From Fredinandcohnia aciditolerans (GTDB taxonomy: Bacteria; Bacillota; Bacilli; Bacillales; Bacillaceae_L): a stretch of 48,199 nucleotides of DNA. The DNA is taken from assembly GCA_003640645.1 (NCBI GenBank), contig QGHH01000036.1, positions 1-48,199 on the forward strand. Reading direction: 5' to 3'. The notes below the pieces were generated by a model that was given only the letters and a program-made list of their open reading frames with translations, was not told the origin of the DNA and searched no databases. Position 1 is the first letter of the stretch; the number at the start of each line of letters is the position of its first letter. Both the position numbers and the translations under genes were made by a program. Below are positions 43,530 through 48,199 of this stretch, one piece after another.

Positions 43530-44819
43530 TCATTTATGTTCAAAACGAGATCCACACTCAGGACAGAATTTTGCATTTTGATTTGCAGGTTTAAACCCGC
43601 ATGTTTGACATGTTAGTTCTTCAGGCTTTTTACTGCCACAGTTTGAACAGAACTTCCCTTTATTTTCTTGGCCACATTGACATTCCCACGTTTCTTTATT
43701 AGCTTGTGGTTTGGGAGATCCACATTCTGAGCAAAAATTACCTGTATTTGTTTGACCGCAAGAACATTTCCATTGATTAGGATTTTCCACCTGTTGATTT
43801 TGCTGTTTTTTTGCTTGCTGTTGCATTTGCTGACGATTTGATTCAGAAGCAGCTCCCATAAAACCACTGCTACCTTGCATCCCCATTCCCATGCCTAAAA
43901 ATCCTTGCATCGATCCAGCATCATTGGAACCGGCGGCCTCCAGCCCTCTTGCAATGGCACCTTGGACATATCCTTCACGAACTGAAGGGTCTTGAAGCAT
44001 AGCACCTTGGTTTCTCATGTTTATCAGTTTTTGTGATTCATCATCATACGTAATACTGTTGATTCCTACGGATTCAACCTGCATTCCGCGCATCCGCGTC
44101 CAGTCTTCATCAAGAACTTCTGCCAGATACTTTGCAAGTTCCATTCCCTTTGAAGTGACATGAGAAATTCGGATCCCATCTGCGGACATTTTATTGATTG
44201 CCGTTTGCAAAGCATTCATATATTCAGATAAGTATTGTCCATTAATGTCATTGATATCAACATTTGATTTATTTCGAGGAATGGCTTCCATGAAAAACTT
44301 GAGCGGGTCAACAATTTTTATAGAATAGCTCCCGTGAGTACGTAAAAATAATTCCGCATTATAAAAATTGTCAAAGTAGTTTATCGGGTTTCGTGTACCA
44401 AATTTAATCCCTTTTATCTCTTGAAGATTAATAAAATACACTTTTTGAGACGTTGATGGAACACCACCGAATTTAAAACGATTGAAGGTTTCGTATAAAG
44501 CTTCTTCAAATTGACCGTTGAATAAGGATGGTTGTGAAGAGTTTACAACTTGGTAATAGCCCTCTTCTGCTGTATAATCCACAATTTTTCCTCCGTCAAC
44601 TAAAAGCATAAATTGATTTGGATACACATGGATGATTGAACCATTTGAAATCGTGGAATCTGTTCCCTTAAAGTTTTGATTTCGACGATCTTTAGCTCGT
44701 ACTTTTACACCAACGGACATAACGGTTGTATCACTCATCTCCTGTGGTTCAATTACCTCTAGCCATTGATCTGCTAAGTTTCCTTTAACTGCACTAACTG
44801 CTGCTTTAATAATTCCCAT
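43530..44819 (-). CDS. ydjI: SPFH-domain protein with zinc ribbons (YdjI-like)
   Basis: A 429-residue protein. The N-terminal two thirds form an SPFH/virion-core-type domain (about 15-290). A Met/Gln-rich linker (about 300-345) leads to three zinc ribbons at the C-terminus (WKCSCGQTNTGNFCSECGS, then WECQCGQENKGKFCSNCGS, then CQTCGFK with FCPECGS). YdjI helps place PspA at the membrane in Bacillus subtilis. ATG follows GGAGGGG. It is the first gene of the operon, behind a consensus sigma-W promoter, so the unit is expected to respond to cell-envelope stress. Confidence 0.88.
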   Translation of the reverse strand: MGIIKAAVSAVKGNLADQWLEVIEPQEMSDTTVMSVGVKVRAKDRRNQNFKGTDSTISNGSIIHVYPNQFMLLVDGGKIVDYTAEEGYYQVVNSSQPSLFNGQFEEALYETFNRFKFGGVPSTSQKVYFINLQEIKGIKFGTRNPINYFDNFYNAELFLRTHGSYSIKIVDPLKFFMEAIPRNKSNVDINDINGQYLSEYMNALQTAINKMSADGIRISHVTSKGMELAKYLAEVLDEDWTRMRGMQVESVGINSITYDDESQKLINMRNQGAMLQDPSVREGYVQGAIARGLEAAGSNDAGSMQGFLGMGMGMQGSSGFMGAASESNRQQMQQQAKKQQNQQVENPNQWKCSCGQTNTGNFCSECGSPKPQANKETWECQCGQENKGKFCSNCGSKKPEELTCQTCGFKPANQNAKFCPECGSRFEHK

Positions 44820-44899
44820 TTAAACCCCTCCTGCAAAAAACTAAACATTACAAACGAATGTGAAATTTCATTTTTACAAATTTCTCTGTATTAATGTAC

Positions 44900-44925
44900 T
44901 ACGATTTATTAGGCAATAAGTTTCA
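44900..44925 (-). promoter_or_regulatory. Sigma-W promoter of the ydjI operon
   Basis: On the minus strand: TGAAAC (44920-44925), a 16-bp spacer, then CGTA (44900-44903). Both boxes match the sigma-W consensus exactly, and it lies about 80 bp upstream of ydjI. The Bacillus subtilis pspA-ydjGHI operon is also controlled by sigma-W. Confidence 0.8.
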
Positions 44926-44958
44926 TATTCAGTTAAATTAAGAAATTTCCTACAAAGA

Positions 44959-44989
44959 AACAACTGAGTGGAAAAACCACTCAGTTGTT
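44959..44989 (-). terminator. Terminator after the aminotransferase gene
   Basis: Perfect 13-bp arms AACAACTGAGTGG and CCACTCAGTTGTT with a 5-nt loop, TTTCTTTG on the minus strand. It insulates the following sigma-W promoter. Confidence 0.85.
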
Positions 44990-45041
44990 ATCATTTCCTA
45001 TACTAAGTAATTACATCAATAGGGTCTGGCAATACAATCAT

Positions 45042-46199
45042 TTACTTTTTTAATGAGGCCAAGAATACATTTTGTGCCGCATTTACTCCAGCACCGGGCT
45101 TGAAGTTATAAGAAAAATCCTGTAAACCTGCTTCCATTAGGGAAACTGCTTGAAGGACATCACTAGGGAAGCAATAGCCCATATGTCCAAATCTGAAAAT
45201 CTTGCCTTGGAGATGGCCAAGTCCCCCAGCGAAATCTAGGTGATATTCCTTCTTAAGGTGTCCTAAATAGGCTAAAAGATCCAATCCTTCTGGGGCACGA
45301 ATTGCCGTAATTGTAGGTGATGCATACTCGTCACCCGTTAATAATTCTATTGATAAGGCTTTCATAGATTCCCGAACCATGTTTTTCATGACATCGTGTC
45401 GTTCAACCGTTTTTGAAAATCCGCCTTCCTCTTCAATTAAATCGCACACAGCAGATAGCCCCATTATGAGCGAAATAGAAGGAGTATTAGGCGTCATTCC
45501 TTTTGCTGCCCACTCCCGATAGCTTAATAGATTTAAATAATAAGCAGTGGTGTTATTGGCCTCAATTACATCCCAGGCTCTTTCACTAACGGCTACAAGT
45601 GCTAGTCCAGGTGGAAGCATCATCGCTTTTTGTGAACCTGTTACTAATATATCAATTCCCCATTGATCCATTTCAGCAGGGGCTCCTCCAATACAGCTTA
45701 CCCCATCGACTATAAATAGCGCGTCAGAATGATTACGCACCACTTCTGCCAATTGCTCAATCGGATTTAAGATTCCTGTAGAGGTTTCATTATACGTAGC
45801 AAAAACGGCCTTAATAGTAGATAACGGTTTCAAAAATTCATTGAGGTCTTCCTTTGTACAAGCTTCACCCCAATTTTTAGCTAATTTATGTACAGTTAAG
45901 CCATATTTTTCACAAATCGAAACGAAATAATCTCCAAAGGCTCCTACAGTGATAACGACTACCTCATCCCCAGGGGAAACTGTATTTACCACAGCTGCTT
46001 CTAATGCTGCTGTTCCACCCGAGGGAAGTAGTAAAATATCTTGCTTAGTACCAAAGATAGGTTTCACACGTTGTGTGGCATCTTTGTATAACTTTACAAA
46101 TTCTTCAGTACGATGACTAAACATATCCTGAGCCATTGCCAGTTCAACCTTTTTAGGGATTGGAGTAGGACCAGGATGTCTTAGTATAAGTGGATACAT
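45042..46199 (-). CDS. Class V aminotransferase (alanine/serine-glyoxylate type)
   Basis: A 385-residue PLP enzyme. Typical features: the N-terminal HPGPTPIPKKV, FSHRTEEF, the cofactor-phosphate region LLPSGGTAALEAA (about residue 63), the Asp in LFIVDGVSCIGG, and the PLP lysine in VTGSQKAMMLPPG (about residue 190). It transfers the amino group of a small donor such as serine, alanine or ureidoglycine to glyoxylate or pyruvate. PucG of purine breakdown is in the same family, but no purine genes lie here. ATG at 46199 is 7 nt from GGAGGT. Single-gene unit. Confidence 0.88.
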   Translation of the reverse strand: MYPLILRHPGPTPIPKKVELAMAQDMFSHRTEEFVKLYKDATQRVKPIFGTKQDILLLPSGGTAALEAAVVNTVSPGDEVVVITVGAFGDYFVSICEKYGLTVHKLAKNWGEACTKEDLNEFLKPLSTIKAVFATYNETSTGILNPIEQLAEVVRNHSDALFIVDGVSCIGGAPAEMDQWGIDILVTGSQKAMMLPPGLALVAVSERAWDVIEANNTTAYYLNLLSYREWAAKGMTPNTPSISLIMGLSAVCDLIEEEGGFSKTVERHDVMKNMVRESMKALSIELLTGDEYASPTITAIRAPEGLDLLAYLGHLKKEYHLDFAGGLGHLQGKIFRFGHMGYCFPSDVLQAVSLMEAGLQDFSYNFKPGAGVNAAQNVFLASLKK

Positions 46200-46381
46200 A
46201 TTAATTACCTCCATTTTGACTTCCACACTAATAATCGCTTTATAATAATGATGAAGCCAGACCCTGTATTGCTTTCCACATTATTCTAACACATTCGGTC
46301 GTATTCCGGTGCTTTTTTAGACCTTACGAAAGCAACAATTCACAGCATAGTTGTATGTTTGTGAAAATTGACAACTTCTTT

Positions 46382-47089
46382 CTACTTCCTATATAAAAGC
46401 TTCTGAACGATTTTCATAAAGTCATCTATTGACGGGAAATATGTGTTTTGTTGGTTATACCACTTACGAACTGTATCCACGACCCAAAACGGAACCGCTT
46501 TTCCGTCAATCATATGATAATACTCTTCATATCCTTTTTTTAGGTGTTCCCATCTAAAATCATTACCCGGCTGAATGTATTCGGAAACATCAATTATTTT
46601 TGCTCTTCCATTTTGCAATAAAATATTTTTTAGATGGATGTCACGAGGGTTTAGCCCCTTGTTCCGAACATAATCTCTTGCATCCTCCACATCCTCTACA
46701 ACTTGTTTGGGGATATGGATTCCTTGAAGGATACAATCATATAGAGTTATCCCTTCTTCATAGCTTAAAACAAGGTAATGGTCTTCAGAAGCAAAACACT
46801 TAGAAAAGAATCGGGACTCCCCTAGGATCTGATAGACATTTACCTCAGCCTTAACCTTGGCAACTTTGTTCTTCGCGTATTTCTTAAATGCATATTCTGG
46901 GGCATTAATAGATTGAAAAACGGCTGCATCCGTACCGACACCGATACAGTTTAAATCATCAGCATCACCAATAATGGTGACTGGTTCGTTATTTGGGTTT
47001 GATAAAACAGTTATTTTAGATAGTGAATCAAACGCAATTTCCCAATTATGCTCCACATAATCTCTCCAATCGTTAGCTGAATAAATCAT
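46382..47089 (-). CDS. Protein kinase-like protein
   Basis: A 235-residue protein with a compact eukaryotic-type kinase fold. A Gly-rich loop GVGTDAAVF (about residue 50), the ATP-site lysine in AFKKY (K69), the catalytic-loop equivalent PRDIHLKN with D150 and N155, and IIDVSE with D167 as the metal-binding Asp are all visible. The small size and missing activation segment point to the short serine/threonine or sugar/antibiotic kinase-like proteins of bacilli (YrzF type). No partner gene is adjacent. I see no ribosome site of good quality upstream of the ATG. Confidence 0.75.
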   Translation of the reverse strand: MIYSANDWRDYVEHNWEIAFDSLSKITVLSNPNNEPVTIIGDADDLNCIGVGTDAAVFQSINAPEYAFKKYAKNKVAKVKAEVNVYQILGESRFFSKCFASEDHYLVLSYEEGITLYDCILQGIHIPKQVVEDVEDARDYVRNKGLNPRDIHLKNILLQNGRAKIIDVSEYIQPGNDFRWEHLKKGYEEYYHMIDGKAVPFWVVDTVRKWYNQQNTYFPSIDDFMKIVQKLLYRK

Positions 47090-47170
47090 ATTTATGTATA
47101 TGAGTATTTGTTCATTTTACGCATTTAATTAAAGAGATAGCAAGGTATTGGTCTTATTCGTCGCAAATTA

Positions 47171-47199
47171 AAAAGAGGGCCATTAACGACCCCTCTTTT
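47171..47199 (-). terminator. Terminator after the esterase gene
   Basis: Arms AAAAGAGGG and CCCTCTTTT with an 11-nt loop; minus-strand tail TTTTTAATTT, 16 bp after the stop. Confidence 0.75.
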
Positions 47200-47214
47200 G
47201 CGCATATTAATTTT

Positions 47215-48030
47215 TTATAATCCCTTCACCCATCTTGCAGCCATTTCAATCCAATTCTCTATTTCTGGCTGAATGTGATTGTCTCTTCCTTTTGACTGTG
47301 TTTCTTCTGTTCCAAGTGATAGTCCATGAACTCCTTCTGGATAAATGTGCATTTCGAGCGGGACTTTCTGTTTTAATAAACTTTGTGCAAATAGCATGCT
47401 ATTCTCAACAGGAACAGATGCATCAGATACAGTATGCCATAAAAATGTGGGAGGGGTTTCATGCGTTACTTGGTTTTCCAAGGATAAAAATTCTCGTTGC
47501 TCTTGGTCCTCAAACTTTTCTCCTAATAATGCCCTAAAGCTTCCTTCGTGAGCATAAGGACCAGAAGAAATGACAGGGTAACTTAGGACTAATCCATTTG
47601 GTTTAATTTGATCCTTCGAATAGGATAATTGTTCTGTTAAAAACTCCTTATCCCAGAACACTCCTAAGCTTGCAGTTAGATGGCCACCTGCTGAAAAGCC
47701 CATGACAATAATCTTGTTCGGGTCAACATTCCAGCTATCTGCATTGTCACGAATCAAACCGACTGCATTTGCCAATTGGCAAAGGGCTGTCGGGAATACA
47801 GATGGTTCCACACTATATCTAAGGACACTCGCGTGATAACCTTTACTTAGCATTTGTATAGCAACTGGTTCCGCCTCACGGTCAGACGTATGGACATAGC
47901 CACCGCCAGGGCAAATGACAATCATTGGTCGTTTACGGTCTGGATCAATACTTACCGAATTATCAAGAAGATACGTGAATAATTCAGCTTTTTCGTTCTT
48001 GTGTTTTAGTTCATGTTTTTCGTGAATCAT
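47215..48030 (-). CDS. Alpha/beta hydrolase, acetyl-esterase/BD-FAE-like
   Basis: A 271-residue esterase. The oxyanion-hole motif CPGGGYVHTSDREAEPVA (about residue 40) is the HGGG-like element of this group, the nucleophile is Ser113 in GFSAGGHL, the acid is the Asp in TVSDASVPVENS and the His is in EGVHGLSLG. Such enzymes remove acetyl or feruloyl groups from plant cell-wall sugars or act on small esters. No signal peptide, so it acts inside the cell. ATG follows AAAGGGTGAG. It has its own terminator and no operon partner. With the secreted GH28 enzyme it may reflect use of plant polysaccharides, but they are 11 kb apart. Confidence 0.85.
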   Translation of the reverse strand: MIHEKHELKHKNEKAELFTYLLDNSVSIDPDRKRPMIVICPGGGYVHTSDREAEPVAIQMLSKGYHASVLRYSVEPSVFPTALCQLANAVGLIRDNADSWNVDPNKIIVMGFSAGGHLTASLGVFWDKEFLTEQLSYSKDQIKPNGLVLSYPVISSGPYAHEGSFRALLGEKFEDQEQREFLSLENQVTHETPPTFLWHTVSDASVPVENSMLFAQSLLKQKVPLEMHIYPEGVHGLSLGTEETQSKGRDNHIQPEIENWIEMAARWVKGL

Positions 48031-48123
48031 GCTTTCTCACCCTTTTTTAATAATCTTCACCTATATAAATTTTCGACATATATGTATGACTTCCTTCAGG
48101 CAAAACAAAAAAGGAGGTTAGCT

Positions 48124-48199
48124 GAACTGCCCCGTAAATGTTAGACACTTAAATCTAACGTTTACGGGGTGTTTTTATGGCCAAATTTACAATAGAAAA
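48124..48199 (+). mobile_element. Left end of an IS3-family insertion sequence
   Basis: After the end-like GAACTGCCCC the sequence has a 16-bp hairpin, CCCCGTAAATGTTAGA and TCTAACGTTTACGGGG, then GTTTTT and the start of a transposase frame. A hairpin of this kind before orfA is common in IS150-like members of IS3. The remainder is outside the window. Confidence 0.7.
48177..48199 (+). CDS. IS3-family transposase orfA, start only
   Basis: The window ends after ATG plus six full codons (MAKFTIE). The beginning resembles IS150-type orfA helix-turn-helix proteins (MAKFT/MAKYS starts), and its place just after the element-end hairpin supports this. Too short for a firm assignment. Confidence 0.5.

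Noticed and set aside
43530-44819. The phrase virion core protein often attached to YdjI relatives, suggesting a prophage.
   Set aside because: The family name is historical. The operon, the sigma-W promoter and the zinc ribbons identify a host envelope-stress protein, and no phage genes are nearby.

Overview
This 48.2-kb, AT-rich window comes from the chromosome of a spore-forming Bacillaceae bacterium (Bacillus sensu lato). The reasons are: sporulation-type genes (a YhcN/YlaJ lipoprotein and DUF1657), strong AGGAGG ribosome sites, frequent TTG and GTG starts, a consensus sigma-W promoter, and a heterocycloanthracin-type bacteriocin cluster. The species cannot be fixed from sequence alone.

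Layout. 0-5.4 kb: spore and membrane genes (YhcN-like lipoprotein, DUF1657, cardiolipin synthase, CBO0543-like protein, DUF421 protein) mixed with mobile-element debris (an IS110-type end and a truncated tyrosine recombinase). 5.4-12.7 kb: a minus-strand catabolic operon with a sodium:solute symporter, KDG kinase, KDPG aldolase, RidA, N-acyl-D-amino-acid deacylase family amidohydrolase and fold-type III PLP enzyme, preceded by an IclR regulator. Two copies of a 25-bp operator serve the regulator and the structural genes. The enzyme set fits breakdown of an N-acylated amino sugar acid such as N-acetylglucosaminate through glucosaminate, KDG and KDPG. 12.9-13.9 kb: a scar where an IS1182-type transposase remnant is joined to a histidine-kinase remnant. 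13.9-21 kb: regulators and small metabolic units (HD protein with LysR, MerR with SDR, and an aromatic-acid transporter, hydrolase and divergent LysR). 21-24.9 kb: a hypothetical gene, a broken acetyltransferase, a broken IS110 transposase and degenerate palindromic repeats. 24.9-26.9 kb: SDR, HAD hydrolase and a small membrane ORF.

26.9-33.0 kb is the most notable region: a complete modification set for a thiazole/oxazole-modified microcin. It holds a Cys-rich precursor, an internal terminator, an E1/ThiF-like precursor-binding protein, a YcaO cyclodehydratase and a two-domain SagB-type dehydrogenase. The precursor belongs to the heterocycloanthracin/sonorensin type. It has eleven cysteines at every third residue, then a Gly/His/Arg tail with cysteines at six-residue spacing. 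No exporter, protease or obvious immunity gene lies next to it.

33.4-48.2 kb: a secreted GH28 pectinase with four FN3 domains, a Bcr/CflA-type MFS exporter, an NhaC antiporter, an M32 carboxypeptidase, a ydjI-ydjG-ydjH envelope-stress operon behind a consensus sigma-W promoter, a class V aminotransferase, a kinase-like protein, an esterase, and at the right edge the left end of an IS3-family element.
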